From contig CAAGNP010000045.1 of assembly GCA_900771335.1 (NCBI GenBank), positions 1 through 37,127 on the forward strand: a stretch of DNA of 37,127 bases, read 5' to 3'. The notes beneath the pieces are model-generated. The model was given only the letters and a program-made list of their open reading frames with translations, ran no database searches and was not told the DNA's origin. This document shows positions 1 to 9,013 of this stretch, piece after piece. The translations under genes were made by a program, and so were the position numbers. The stretch is from Rikenellaceae bacterium. Lineage in GTDB: Bacteria > Bacteroidota > Bacteroidia > Bacteroidales > UBA932. The stretch's first letter is position 1. Every line of letters starts with the position of its first letter.

Positions 1-2807
1 AGGTAGCCGAGACTGCCGGTGGTCTGCTCCTCCTTGCCGTTGAATTTATGCCTGTTGGTCAGACTGGTGAGCCATCTGCTGCCATAGCTGTGTCTCTCTC
101 CGAAAGGATAGTAGGCGTTCTGTTCAGAGGTGAGACCAGTGCTGTTGGTTATTACCCTGATACTACCAAGATGATCCCTGTGGTGATACTCGATACTCTG
201 CGATCCAAACGATATCGTAATCCTCCCCTCGGAGAAGTCTGTACTCTCTAGAGTGGTACTTCCTGATGAGATGCTGTATATCAAAGAGCCGATGTAGTAG
301 AAGCCATTTCCTCCACTGTCCTGTACACTGTACTTCGTCCCGTCTGTGAACCAGCCGTAGGTGGCTTTGGTAGCACTTCCTTGGTTTACACTCTGTGGCA
401 AGTTAAGAATATTGTAGATTATCTGCAAATTCCTCTTCCCGTCGGTGGTCATATTCCCATTGGAATCGTGTGTGTATGACGATGAGGAGATGGAACTGAT
501 CTTGTTTCCTTCATAACTGTAGGTGTAGTTATCCTGAAGTGATGAGGCGTATCTCTGTAGTGTGAGGATATTTCCATTCCTGTCGTAGGTTATTCCCCTC
601 TCCGTGTAAGCACTCTCTGCTGTGGTACCGGTACCCAAATATCTGTCCGAAGAAGTGATCCTCCCCATCGTATCATAGGTGAAACCGTAGGTGTTCTGTG
701 TTCCTGTACCATACTGCGTAAACCACTCGCTGATGTTACCATTGTATCTGGCTGCGGTCCCTTTGTTTGTCGTGTAGTAGCTCAGGGTTTGACGGTAGAT
801 ATTGGTGCTATTCTTCTTGGTATCCAGGGATGTAAGCCATCCTTGGATGTTGTATGAGGTGGTCTCTATCACTCCATTGCCGTAGGTGCGGGTCTTAACC
901 CTCCCCTGATCGTCATAGGTGTAGGAGACGGTCGCGGCACTGCCCCCGGCAAGTGTGACACTCTCTCCGGTCACTCTTCCTCGGGCGTCGTAAGTGTATG
1001 TGGTAAGCTTGGTGGTGCTACCGCATATCTCCTCCTTGGTCTGAATATCTCCCAAGAAGGTATATTTGTAGCTGGTGCGGAGGATATTCCCATTGGGATA
1101 CTTGGTGACGCTCTGCAAAAGTTCTCCTTTACCGTTATAGTAGTATGCTGTCTCTTTATATTGTGCTGTAGTACCGGTGGTCAAAAGGAGGTGTTTCTCA
1201 TATTTGAGCTTCCCGTGAACGAGGGTTGATTTGTCTGATAGGGAAACAATGGTGGTAGCTGTAAAGGGGAGCGATGCGGTAGGATCTGATGAGGAGCTGT
1301 AGGTGTATCCGTGGTATCTGGCACTGTAGAGTATGCTTACAAGTGACACACTCGAGGAGTTGGCCGGGATATTGGGGTTTGTCAGATTCTCATACTTATT
1401 GCTGAACGATGAGGCGTGATACAGCCCCTGAAGGGAGCTTCTGCTCAGGGTGGTGGAGACAAGGCTCCTTTCCACCTCCCGGTGGAAGTTGTCATACGTG
1501 GTGTATATCCAACGGTTGGATGAACGGAGATTACCATCCTGATACAGGACAAGTCTCCTCCCCTTGTCGTAGACATAGTACTCCGCCTCTCTTCCCGGCT
1601 GCCTTTTCTCCGTCATATTGCCATAGCCGTCATAGGTATACAGATAGGCATATTTCGCTATTATGGCGTTTGTATAGGTGTAGGATCCTCCCGAGGTAAG
1701 GGAACGGCTCCCCTCAGGTGTAACAACACACAGGAGGTTTCCGATATGGTCATACCCATAGTAAGTGTCGGCATAGGTGCCTACGGAGACAAGACTCCGC
1801 TGAAGAACCACTTTGCCACTTTTGTCCTTGAACTCTATGACAGTCCCTCCATCTTCATCGGTGACTGTAGTCTTATTAAGGGTAGAGGCGGGATAGTATG
1901 TGGTGGTGAGGGTCGCAGTGGAGACTGATCCTCTTGTACCATACGTCACTTTCAGATACAGCACCTCATTTGCACTGTTGGACGAGTAGCCGACAGTGGT
2001 AATTTTGTTTGCGTACGTACTGCCACTCTTGCGTGTACCGCTTATCCTGTCAAGAGAAGAGCTTTCGTAGAGGTTCTGACTGTATGCTCTGGCGCCATCG
2101 GACGAGTCGTACTTACCGGTGTAATAGTTCTGCTGTGATGTCAAGGGCGCACTCTCTCTGGTGAGGGTGGTGCTGCTGCTCGAATAGGGCAGATAGACCT
2201 TGGCATCCGAACGGAAGTGGGAGTCATATTCCACAGGGGTAACTACATTGGTCCCGGTAGAGGAGGCCTTTATATTTATTATCTGGTCTGCATATCCAAG
2301 TCCGTTATAGAATGTGATGTCATCATACCAGGTCGTCCCTGCAGTGTTCGTGTAGGTCCTATCCAGTATCCAGTTACCCTGGATATTGAATTTATCATCC
2401 GTGGTTGGTTCCGGATCAGGATCAGGGGAAAGTGATCCTGCCTGAACTATGGTCAATGTAGTGGAGCTGTAGCCATAGAGGACAAATGTCCTGGAGGTTG
2501 TCGCTGTGTTCGCGGTTATAACAAATTCTATATCTTCAGGGTTGATGCTCCGGACAAGCAAGTCATTCCCATATCTGTCAATAAGATGATTATTGATCTC
2601 TTCTATATAGACATCTGTCTGAAAAGGGATATCATCCGGTGAGTAGGTGACACCTACTATGACATTGGATGATGTATTGGGTATATTTATGGTCTGTGTC
2701 TGGTTAAATGCTATCCACTGTAGGATGATATTGTCAGCCCGACCCGGTAAGCAGATCAGCAGGGCAAACAAAAGCACTAATATCTTTTTGTGTGTCTTGT
2801 GGGTCAT
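1..2807 (-). CDS. RHS repeat protein with DUF6443-like region, 3' end cut by window edge
   Basis: This is an open minus-strand frame from an ATG at 2807 to the left edge with no stop (about 935 residues visible). The N-terminus is a signal peptide (KKILVLLFALLICLPGRA). A roughly 110-residue beta-rich segment and an acidic-proline linker (PDPDPEP) follow. Next comes a DUF6443-like stretch from about residue 140 (NWILDRTYT, then EYDSHFRSDAKVYLPY). Many YD-type repeats follow (YTYDARGRVTGE, YTYDDQGRVKTR, YDRNGNIL). The last visible part is the RHS core (YHHRDHLGSIRVITN, YYPFGE, FNGKEEQ, LGYL), so the edge falls right before the usual DYGARxYD motif. RHS cores form a shell around a variable C-terminal domain, often a toxin; whether one exists here cannot be seen. 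The upstream RHS gene is 24 bases away, suggesting one transcript. Family confidence is high; function is inferred. Confidence 0.9.
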   Translation of the reverse strand, partial: MTHKTHKKILVLLFALLICLPGRADNIILQWIAFNQTQTINIPNTSSNVIVGVTYSPDDIPFQTDVYIEEINNHLIDRYGNDLLVRSINPEDIEFVITANTATTSRTFVLYGYSSTTLTIVQAGSLSPDPDPEPTTDDKFNIQGNWILDRTYTNTAGTTWYDDITFYNGLGYADQIINIKASSTGTNVVTPVEYDSHFRSDAKVYLPYSSSSTTLTRESAPLTSQQNYYTGKYDSSDGARAYSQNLYESSSLDRISGTRKSGSTYANKITTVGYSSNSANEVLYLKVTYGTRGSVSTATLTTTYYPASTLNKTTVTDEDGGTVIEFKDKSGKVVLQRSLVSVGTYADTYYGYDHIGNLLCVVTPEGSRSLTSGGSYTYTNAIIAKYAYLYTYDGYGNMTEKRQPGREAEYYVYDKGRRLVLYQDGNLRSSNRWIYTTYDNFHREVERSLVSTTLSRSSLQGLYHASSFSNKYENLTNPNIPANSSSVSLVSILYSARYHGYTYSSSSDPTASLPFTATTIVSLSDKSTLVHGKLKYEKHLLLTTGTTAQYKETAYYYNGKGELLQSVTKYPNGNILRTSYKYTFLGDIQTKEEICGSTTKLTTYTYDARGRVTGESVTLAGGSAATVSYTYDDQGRVKTRTYGNGVIETTSYNIQGWLTSLDTKKNSTNIYRQTLSYYTTNKGTAARYNGNISEWFTQYGTGTQNTYGFTYDTMGRITSSDRYLGTGTTAESAYTERGITYDRNGNILTLQRYASSLQDNYTYSYEGNKISSISSSSYTHDSNGNMTTDGKRNLQIIYNILNLPQSVNQGSATKATYGWFTDGTKYSVQDSGGNGFYYIGSLIYSISSGSTTLESTDFSEGRITISFGSQSIEYHHRDHLGSIRVITNSTGLTSEQNAYYPFGERHSYGSRWLTSLTNRHKFNGKEEQTTGSLGY

Positions 2808-2831
2808 TTCTTATCGGTTTTATTTGGTTAG

Positions 2832-5777
2832 TTATTGTTTATTCTCAGGTGAGTAGTAACTGCTACCCTGTTTGTTCCCTTCCGAGTTAATGATATGTAG
2901 TAGTTTGCCTGAACTGTTGTACAGGTAGCTTTGTGTCGTGCCATCAGGGTATCTTATCTTTGTGACACCAATCATAGGTGTATAGGTATAGGTGGTAAGC
3001 AGAACACTCCCTCGGGTGTTTATGTTTTGAGCTATGGCGTCAGATATTCCGGCTGTAAGTGGTGCTGTCATACTTACATAGCTTGAGAGCGCAGTATTGT
3101 CTATATTCTCACCCTTGCCTACAAGATACAGCCCTCCATAACCCCAGATGTAGCTCGTAGGGATATTATTGGAGTCGTAGCTCTCTAGAAGATTTCCATT
3201 GGAACTGTATTTGGTATACCTTTGTTCTATATCCCATAATCCTGTCTCAGGGTTATAGTTATATAAGACTGATGGCTTTATCAAACTATTGTAGATGGCA
3301 TAGCTGTATTTCTTCCCTCCGATCTGCTTCTCCGTTCCACCATCTATGACACATCTTGTCTGAGTCACAGGATATCCATGTAGATTTAGAGTATTCATCG
3401 TGGCAAAGATTCCACCTTCTGACAGATGATCGTACGGGTAAGTATATCGTGTTATCTCTGTGATACCGCCACTGGATTGGGTGGTTATTCCTGACAATTG
3501 TCCTTTGGTGTTGTAACTATATGACTCTGTCCTGATAATCACGGTCCCGTTGTTCGTCTCTTTCTCTGTCTTGGATATAAGCCTATAATTGTCTGTATAG
3601 ACAGGAATATGACCGAACTTCCTTATAAGATAAGCAGGGTATGTGACTACTGACAGTGAACGGGTCGTGTCATAACCGTAGATGATCTCTTTGGATGGGG
3701 TGTTGGATCCTGCTGCATAAATCTCATGCTTGAGGAGTTTACCCCTCTCAGCTCTTTTGGAAACCATAGGGGCAACAATATTCTTGATATAACCTGCATT
3801 GCTGGAGGTGATGCCCCATTCATTGCCCGTGTTTGCAACCTTTTCATTAATGACATCTCCAGTCTCCACTTCATCCCTATAAATAGGAGATTGTGCGCTG
3901 TTTGAGAAGTGAAACACCTCTCTACTATTGTCTGAGTTCGTCTGGGTAACTGTGGCGTACTCTATATGAGATCCGTTATGGGAGATAAGGTTATTGGACC
4001 AATAGTTGATGTTGATCTCCTGATAGGGTCCTCCTTGGGCAGAGTAATTGAGCCAATATTTGGGAAAGTAGAGGAGGATTCCGCTGCTGCCACCGTCAGG
4101 GAGCGTATAACTGTAACTCTTTTTGTTTATCTGAGTTCCGTTTTCCAGATGATTAGAGATAGATTTTATCCTTAGACCTCCGCAGGTAGCCGATTCATTT
4201 GTCAGAGTAGGGAGAAAGGCTGAAGTAGAAGTTCTAGTGAGCCTTTTGCCATAACTGTGGGATTCATATTCTATCTCGGAATATCCTCCTGTAGGATAGG
4301 TTATCCTCTGAAGCATGCCATATATCGCATAGTTAGCATTGGGGTTCCTATCTATGGAGGTTATATTCTCATCTAGTGATGAGATGTTGTTCGTGCTAAC
4401 TATCTTGAGAAAATTTCCTATTGTCCTGCCATTGTAATAGCCCCAATGATCTATAGAGAATGTCCCTACAGGTGGGAAGAGACCATGGGACATATTGTAA
4501 TAGGAGAACGAATAGGTCCCCTCTCCTGTGAGTGTGACAGTGGAAAGATAGTTAGTACGGGCCCCTTGCGTGGTGACGTAACTGAAATCGGCACGCCGGA
4601 CAACTTTGTTGATCTCTTCATATGGATTGAGAATCTTTATTCCGGAGAGGCGTATACATTCATCAAATTCCCTGTAGGTGTTTTGTGAGGTACTCTTACT
4701 TGGTGCATACTGGTCTTTTGTGCCGATGGAGAGAATATTGTATGATATCTCTACAATCCTTTTGTCATCAACATATATACCGGTAAGAAGCTGTGTGGTG
4801 ATATCTGTCTGCATGACTCCAAATTCGGAGTAGTGGTAACCATCCAATGCTGTCCCGTCTGCGCCAAAGTCTATGACTCCTCCCGTACTGGTTATAGAAG
4901 ATGGGCGGTAGGTACTATTCATATAATAGTCTCCATAGTAAAATGAAAGGACCCTTCCATTTGGGGCTGTGATACTTGTAAGATTGTAGGCCACGTCCCT
5001 CTTTTGTCCATCTGTACCATTGACTTCGTCGGTATCATTGGAGCTGAACAGATAGACATATCCTTGCTTGTCGGTAATCTTAATGTTCCTGCCATTAGTC
5101 ACACCCGTAATCTCTATCTTATGGAGCTTGTTGTCTCCACTTGTATTGTATACATATATATTATTATTGGGCCCCAAATGAAAAGTGCCGGAGTAACCCA
5201 TAAAGTTAAAGTGGAAGAAGTCCGGCTCCGCATCATACTTGGGTGTATTATGATATATACTCATACCTGGAGCAGGTACATATATAATTTCCGGAGAAGG
5301 GGCTCCTAGTTCTACTGTCGGGCTGACATAGTTGGAATAACGCCAATATGACCCTGCGGTACCGGGATTGGAGAGTTGGTGGTACTCATAATAGTTGCTG
5401 GCATTGTCGCTTGACTCTAAGTCACTCATTCCTCTTATATCCACTGTGATGCTTCCTCCCACATCAAGAACCCAGTCTGGGCCGAGAATTCCAGGACGCA
5501 TATTTGCCATTAGACCATTAGTCGCATAATTGATACCGATTGGCAAGATGAAATCGTTATCCTGGTAGGTGTAGATCGGGATAGATAAATTGATGGTTCC
5601 GGTATGTAGATTTGCTTCTACTTCGCCGTGCTTGATAAAATTCCATTTGTCTGCTGATGGAATCTTACTCTCTTCGCCGACTTTGAATCCCCATTGGGAA
5701 TAAAGTCGGTGTATGGGCAGTAACTGAAAGACGACTATAATGATAGCCGTGAGTAGTAGTTTAATGTGGTATCGCAT
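2832..5777 (-). CDS. Secreted RHS/YD-repeat protein, first gene of an RHS pair
   Basis: The 981-residue protein starts with a signal peptide (KLLLTAIIIVVFQLLPIHRLYSQ). A segment near residues 40-120 contains NLHTGTINLSIPIYTYQ, IGINY and GPDWVLDVGGSITVDIRG, which resembles the N-terminal entry region of Bacteroidetes RHS-like proteins. Scattered YD-like repeats follow (GYVYLFSSNDTDE, SITAPNGRVLSFYYGDY). The C-terminus has SYIWGYGGLYLVGK and YTYTPMIGVTKIRYPDGTTQ followed by YLYNSSGKLLHI, a recurring end module of these proteins. No polymorphic toxin domain is visible, and the protein ends soon after the last repeat. It is probably cell-surface or periplasmic and acts with the DUF6443/RHS protein encoded next. 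It is the first gene of the pair, with a candidate promoter about 75 bases upstream. The exact biochemical role is unknown. Confidence 0.85.
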   Translation of the reverse strand: MRYHIKLLLTAIIIVVFQLLPIHRLYSQWGFKVGEESKIPSADKWNFIKHGEVEANLHTGTINLSIPIYTYQDNDFILPIGINYATNGLMANMRPGILGPDWVLDVGGSITVDIRGMSDLESSDNASNYYEYHQLSNPGTAGSYWRYSNYVSPTVELGAPSPEIIYVPAPGMSIYHNTPKYDAEPDFFHFNFMGYSGTFHLGPNNNIYVYNTSGDNKLHKIEITGVTNGRNIKITDKQGYVYLFSSNDTDEVNGTDGQKRDVAYNLTSITAPNGRVLSFYYGDYYMNSTYRPSSITSTGGVIDFGADGTALDGYHYSEFGVMQTDITTQLLTGIYVDDKRIVEISYNILSIGTKDQYAPSKSTSQNTYREFDECIRLSGIKILNPYEEINKVVRRADFSYVTTQGARTNYLSTVTLTGEGTYSFSYYNMSHGLFPPVGTFSIDHWGYYNGRTIGNFLKIVSTNNISSLDENITSIDRNPNANYAIYGMLQRITYPTGGYSEIEYESHSYGKRLTRTSTSAFLPTLTNESATCGGLRIKSISNHLENGTQINKKSYSYTLPDGGSSGILLYFPKYWLNYSAQGGPYQEININYWSNNLISHNGSHIEYATVTQTNSDNSREVFHFSNSAQSPIYRDEVETGDVINEKVANTGNEWGITSSNAGYIKNIVAPMVSKRAERGKLLKHEIYAAGSNTPSKEIIYGYDTTRSLSVVTYPAYLIRKFGHIPVYTDNYRLISKTEKETNNGTVIIRTESYSYNTKGQLSGITTQSSGGITEITRYTYPYDHLSEGGIFATMNTLNLHGYPVTQTRCVIDGGTEKQIGGKKYSYAIYNSLIKPSVLYNYNPETGLWDIEQRYTKYSSNGNLLESYDSNNIPTSYIWGYGGLYLVGKGENIDNTALSSYVSMTAPLTAGISDAIAQNINTRGSVLLTTYTYTPMIGVTKIRYPDGTTQSYLYNSSGKLLHIINSEGNKQGSSYYSPENKQ

Positions 5778-5853
5778 ACGCTAAAATTTTTAATGGTTAA
5801 TGAATCAGTGATGTGGTACCGCTATAAATGAACTTTCGGGTTTACCTTGTGGG

Positions 5854-5884
5854 ACAAGATACAAAATTATTCTGATTTTTCAAA
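5854..5884 (-). promoter_or_regulatory. Candidate promoter for the RHS pair
   Basis: On the minus strand TTTG (5884-5881) is followed after 19 bases by TATCTTGT (5861-5854), close to the Bacteroidetes -33 TTTG / -7 TAnnTTTG pattern. An alternative exact TAnnTTTG (TAATTTTG) overlaps at 5869-5862 but lacks a well-spaced TTTG. Either gives a leader of about 75-85 bases before the ATG at 5777. Confidence 0.4.
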
Positions 5885-5997
5885 AAGAAGGTCTGCTGCA
5901 ATTCGGAGTCTAGCACAAATGGCCTTAGGAATTATCTCGTTTATCGTAGTGTAGTGTGTGATTGGGGCATCCTATGTGCGTTAGCGCCCTCAATTTG

Positions 5998-6039
5998 CCT
6001 AGTAGGGAATGAAACAATAGTGTTCATTCCCTACTAGGG
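5998..6039. repeat. Perfect inverted repeat, copy 1 of a 42-base palindromic element
   Basis: The arms CCTAGTAGGGAATGAA (5998-6013) and TTCATTCCCTACTAGG (6023-6038) are exact reverse complements (16 bp) around a 9-base loop. No T-tract follows on either strand, so it does not look like an intrinsic terminator. A related copy lies 74 bases downstream. The surrounding stretch from 5885 to 6150 holds no gene that I can support. Confidence 0.85.
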
Positions 6040-6071
6040 CTGTTTTCTGGGTGATTAGTGGTGTTTTGAGG

Positions 6072-6113
6072 TGTAGTAGGGAATAGAAGTATGCTTTTCA
6101 TTCCCTGGTAGGA
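6072..6113. repeat. Degenerate copy 2 of the 42-base palindromic element
   Basis: It aligns without gaps to the copy at 5998, sharing TAGTAGGGAAT on the left and TTCATTCCCT plus TAGG on the right, while the loop differs. The arms TAGTAGGGAAT (6074-6084) and ATTCCCTGGTA (6100-6110) pair except at two positions, so the palindrome is partly decayed. The two copies are in the same orientation. Confidence 0.7.
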
Positions 6114-6150
6114 TTTCAGCGATGTGGAATCTCTTGTACTGCTATATACA

Positions 6151-6193
6151 AACATACTCCGGAAAAGTTCTTGAAACTTCCCCGGAGTATGTT
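6151..6193 (-). terminator. Intrinsic terminator after ppiD
   Basis: Two 19-base arms (6151-6169 and 6175-6193) flank a 5-base loop. In minus-strand RNA all 19 positions pair (two as G-U); in plus-strand RNA the same two positions would be A-C mismatches. That asymmetry and the following TTTGTATAT on the minus strand indicate a terminator for the minus-strand ppiD transcript, whose stop codon is 21 bases upstream. Confidence 0.85.
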
Positions 6194-6214
6194 ATGATAA
6201 GTTAATTTCTTCTA

Positions 6215-8305
6215 CTAGAAGAAACGTGCTCTGTTGTCTTTTACATCACCCATTTGGTTGAATACGTATGGCAACATATTCAATTGGTAAGTAGAAACTT
6301 GGCTTTCTCTCATCTTAGCATCATCCTCAGTGTAGAAAGCACCTGTCTCACGACCATTTACTTTCAACACATAGACACCGATGTTACCTTTTACAGGGCC
6401 AACGATTTCACCCTCTTTTGCACCAGCAATAGCACCTACAAGAACTGGATCCAAAGATTGTGAGCTGATAGAACCGAATGCCACATCACTCTTGTTTGAA
6501 ACTGTAGTGTTCAAAACCTCAGAGATTTGCTCCATTGAGGTCTGGCCTTCAATCTTAGCTTTAACTTCCTCTACCAATTTCTCTGCTCTCTTGTCGAATG
6601 CTACTGCGCTCTCCAATTGTGCATAGATAGAACTTACTGGAGCATAACCCTCTTCACGAACGTTGGTTACAGCTACTACGAAGAAGTATTTGTTGTCAAC
6701 AGTGATGATAGGTGAAACATCACCCACTTTAGCATCATAGATCCATCTTGATACCTCGATGGTGTTTTCATACATAGAAAGCTTCTTAGCACCCTCAACT
6801 ACATTGAAAGCAGGAACTACAGGTAGTTTCTCTTCGTCTACAATCTGATTGAATTTCTCAATTTTGCCCTCGCTGCGAGATGCAAGATTGTTAGCTTTTG
6901 AGTAGTACTCCTGGAAGGTTGCAGGGCTTGAGATGATCTCTTTGGTTAGAAGAGCCAACTGAACTTTCTTCACTGATTTTGTCTTCTGGGTAACCCTTAC
7001 CACGTGTACTCCGTAGTTTGTGGTCATCTTCACACATTTGCCGGTATTCATAGTCAAAACACTCTGCATACCTGGGATCATCATAGTCTGAGTCATCCAA
7101 CCGATATCACCAGGGTTTGCTACATTAGGATTTTGATCCAATGAGAACTTGGCTGCCAACTCAGAGAAGTTTGCACCTTTGTTGATAACTTTAACCAAGC
7201 TGTCTGCACGAGCTTCATCGTTGGCAGAAAGGAGGATGTGCTGTACAAATACAGAGTCAGGCATCATTTGGGTGTCGCTGATTCTGGCTGCAACAAACAT
7301 ATCACCATTCTGATAAGGTGCCAATGAGGTAGGCTTTTTGGTTTCGAAAGCAAACTCAGCCAATTTTGAATCTGATGCCTCCAACTCCTCTTGTGAGAAA
7401 TAGTACTCCTGAAGAGGTGTATCAGAGTTGTTCAAAAGGTAAGTTTTAAGGTTGTCAGTAGTCTGGAAATCAACATAAGCCTCTTCGATAAGAGTTTTGG
7501 CGTCGTTGATATCTTTCTCTGAAGGAACCACCTCGTAAACAACAAACTCTACATCACGTGAAGCATTTTGTTTGTATTGCTCCTTGTGTGATTTGTAGTA
7601 TGCGTTAACCTCACTTGAAGATACGGTGATAGTGGTATCAGGCTCAAAACCGAAAGGAACCACTACGAAATCAACATTTGAAGTGACATTGTTGTCCTCA
7701 ATACCTCTTCTCAACTCTACAGGGTTAAGGATATTGCTCTGAGATAGAAGAGAGTTGTATTTGGTGAAATATTGTTGCTCTTCGATGCTCTTCTTCAAGA
7801 ATGCCCAGTAGGTAGAAAGGTTTCCTGATGCATCATTAGGGATAGCATCCAAGAAATTTTTAAGCTGGGTTCTGCTGAAACTGCCTGAAGCATCCATAAA
7901 GATACCCTCTTGAGCAATAACAGGTGAAATCTCTTTTCCTTGAACAAGATCAAACATCTCATCATCACCTACTACCACACCGGCAGCTTTGATTGCAGGG
8001 AGAACCATAATCTCATTCTGCAACTCTTGCCATGCTGTGTTGTAGATGTTTTCCATCATCTCTTCTGAAACTGCTTGTGAGCCAGAAGTCATGGTGTAGA
8101 TGTTTTTGTAATACTCTACTTTTTCGTTGAAATCTTCATACTTGATAGATTGACCATTGATCTCACCAACATCGTATTTTGATGAAAGTGAACGTAGAGT
8201 CATATCCAATGTGCTTGGATCGATGATAAATGATAGTAGTGCCACTGCGATAAGTACTGTGATAAGTACTCCTAGTTTGACACGTATCTTCTCTAAAAGT
8301 GCCAT
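6215..8305 (-). CDS. ppiD: Peptidyl-prolyl cis-trans isomerase, PpiD/SurA type
   Basis: This 696-residue envelope folding factor has the PpiD layout. A short cytoplasmic start (MALLEKIRVK) leads into one membrane helix (LGVLITVLIAVALLSFII, residues about 11-28). A SurA-like chaperone region follows (VGEINGQSIKYEDFNEKV). A parvulin domain lies near residues 345-445, with VQHILLSA, FSELAAKFSLD, GDIGWM and YGVHVVRV. A long, weaker second parvulin-like region ends the protein. PpiD is anchored in the inner membrane with its bulk in the periplasm, where it helps fold outer-membrane proteins. Length fits the family. It lies 65 bases downstream of lptC on the same strand and is followed by a strong terminator, so it closes this block. 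A hairpin in the gap could reduce readthrough or mark a separate promoter. I am sure of the family; the ppiD name is by layout. Confidence 0.93.
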   Translation of the reverse strand: MALLEKIRVKLGVLITVLIAVALLSFIIDPSTLDMTLRSLSSKYDVGEINGQSIKYEDFNEKVEYYKNIYTMTSGSQAVSEEMMENIYNTAWQELQNEIMVLPAIKAAGVVVGDDEMFDLVQGKEISPVIAQEGIFMDASGSFSRTQLKNFLDAIPNDASGNLSTYWAFLKKSIEEQQYFTKYNSLLSQSNILNPVELRRGIEDNNVTSNVDFVVVPFGFEPDTTITVSSSEVNAYYKSHKEQYKQNASRDVEFVVYEVVPSEKDINDAKTLIEEAYVDFQTTDNLKTYLLNNSDTPLQEYYFSQEELEASDSKLAEFAFETKKPTSLAPYQNGDMFVAARISDTQMMPDSVFVQHILLSANDEARADSLVKVINKGANFSELAAKFSLDQNPNVANPGDIGWMTQTMMIPGMQSVLTMNTGKCVKMTTNYGVHVVRVTQKTKSVKKVQLALLTKEIISSPATFQEYYSKANNLASRSEGKIEKFNQIVDEEKLPVVPAFNVVEGAKKLSMYENTIEVSRWIYDAKVGDVSPIITVDNKYFFVVAVTNVREEGYAPVSSIYAQLESAVAFDKRAEKLVEEVKAKIEGQTSMEQISEVLNTTVSNKSDVAFGSISSQSLDPVLVGAIAGAKEGEIVGPVKGNIGVYVLKVNGRETGAFYTEDDAKMRESQVSTYQLNMLPYVFNQMGDVKDNRARFF

Positions 8306-8351
8306 TTTAAGTTATTTATGTTAAATTTTATACAATTACTCAAATAAGACG

Positions 8352-8379
8352 CGAAGATAATAATTTATTTTTATCTTCG
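8352..8379 (-). terminator. Hairpin overlapping the lptC stop codon, possible weak terminator
   Basis: The arms CGAAGATAA (8352-8360) and TTATCTTCG (8371-8379) pair over 9 bp around a 10-base AT loop. The lptC stop codon lies inside the arm. Only a poor U-run follows on the minus strand, so partial termination or mRNA end protection is as likely as full termination. Confidence 0.4.
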
Positions 8380-9009
8380 TACCAAAGGACCTATAAAGTT
8401 TACAGAATCCACATAAGAAACCTTCGTGCTGTCACTGTTTATGACGGCATAGCCGTCAAAAGGGTTCAACAGATGGGCATTTCTTGCCATCTCATCCGAC
8501 TCCATACCGACACCCTGCATAAACCCCTGGGGAGAGAACAATTTCACATAACAATGGGTATATATCTTCTCCTCCTTCTGATCCCAGAATATGGTATCGG
8601 TCTCCATCTGCTCCCCTTTTATGAAGTTCTTTATCACCACATTGCCGTATGCGGACCAGAGCTCTTCACCATTTTTGATCGTATGTTTGGCTTCATCCGA
8701 TACTATAGAGGTCTCCAATAACCCCTCTTCATTATAGCCATATACATTCAACCCCTTGGGAAAAAGGTCATATGTATTTTTGGGATCACTGTCATACCTC
8801 TCCAGAACAGGTGCCTGCATCCTGAACTCTGTAAGAGAGTTTCTGGACTGGACCATTACGATGTTCTCCACAATCTGGGAGGGTACCTCCTTGATATCGA
8901 TTTGTTCCGTTTGAGCAATCTTGTTTTTACACGAAACAGCAATGGTAGCAACCATAAAAACAGTTGCTACCATCCTGAATATTCTGTTATGTCGGTATAA
9001 ACCGATCAT
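8371..9009 (-). CDS. lptC: LPS export protein LptC (periplasmic, lipoprotein-like)
   Basis: LptC links the LptBFG transporter to LptA in the bridge carrying lipopolysaccharide to the outer membrane. The protein reads as LptC throughout: QMETDTIFWDQKEEKIYT is the typical beta-jellyroll signature in which the substrate-facing strands lie, followed by FSPQGFMQGVGMESDE. The start I prefer is ATG at 9009 (212 residues). A TTG one codon earlier at 9012 is possible but less likely. The N-terminus VATVFMVATIAVSCKNK has a lipobox (AVSC, Cys27), as often seen in Bacteroidetes LptC. The stop codon of the preceding TPR gene is only four bases upstream, so translation is probably coupled. The family is confident; lipidation is inferred. 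Confidence 0.9.
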   Translation of the reverse strand: MIGLYRHNRIFRMVATVFMVATIAVSCKNKIAQTEQIDIKEVPSQIVENIVMVQSRNSLTEFRMQAPVLERYDSDPKNTYDLFPKGLNVYGYNEEGLLETSIVSDEAKHTIKNGEELWSAYGNVVIKNFIKGEQMETDTIFWDQKEEKIYTHCYVKLFSPQGFMQGVGMESDEMARNAHLLNPFDGYAVINSDSTKVSYVDSVNFIGPLVRR

Positions 9010-9013
9010 CAAA

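Noticed and set aside
1..2807. Several short plus-strand frames across the RHS gene
   Set aside because: They are antisense to a continuous minus-strand RHS frame and carry no recognisable motif.
2808..2831. Single RHS gene split by a frameshift between the two RHS frames
   Set aside because: The second gene has its own ATG and signal peptide and the first ends after a normal C-terminal module, so these are two intact genes.
5885..5997. Small gene or RNA in the RHS-ppiD gap
   Set aside because: Only a weak imperfect hairpin (ATTGGGGC with GCCCTCAAT) is visible; there is no coding signal.
7545..7560. CACGTG-type cores elsewhere (for example in ppiD and ruvB) as further parS-like sites
   Set aside because: The flanking arms do not match TGTTCC/GGAACA, so they are chance hexamers.
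9010..9012. TTG start for lptC one codon before the ATG
   Set aside because: The adjacent ATG at 9009 is a more usual start, and the extra codon adds no conserved residue.
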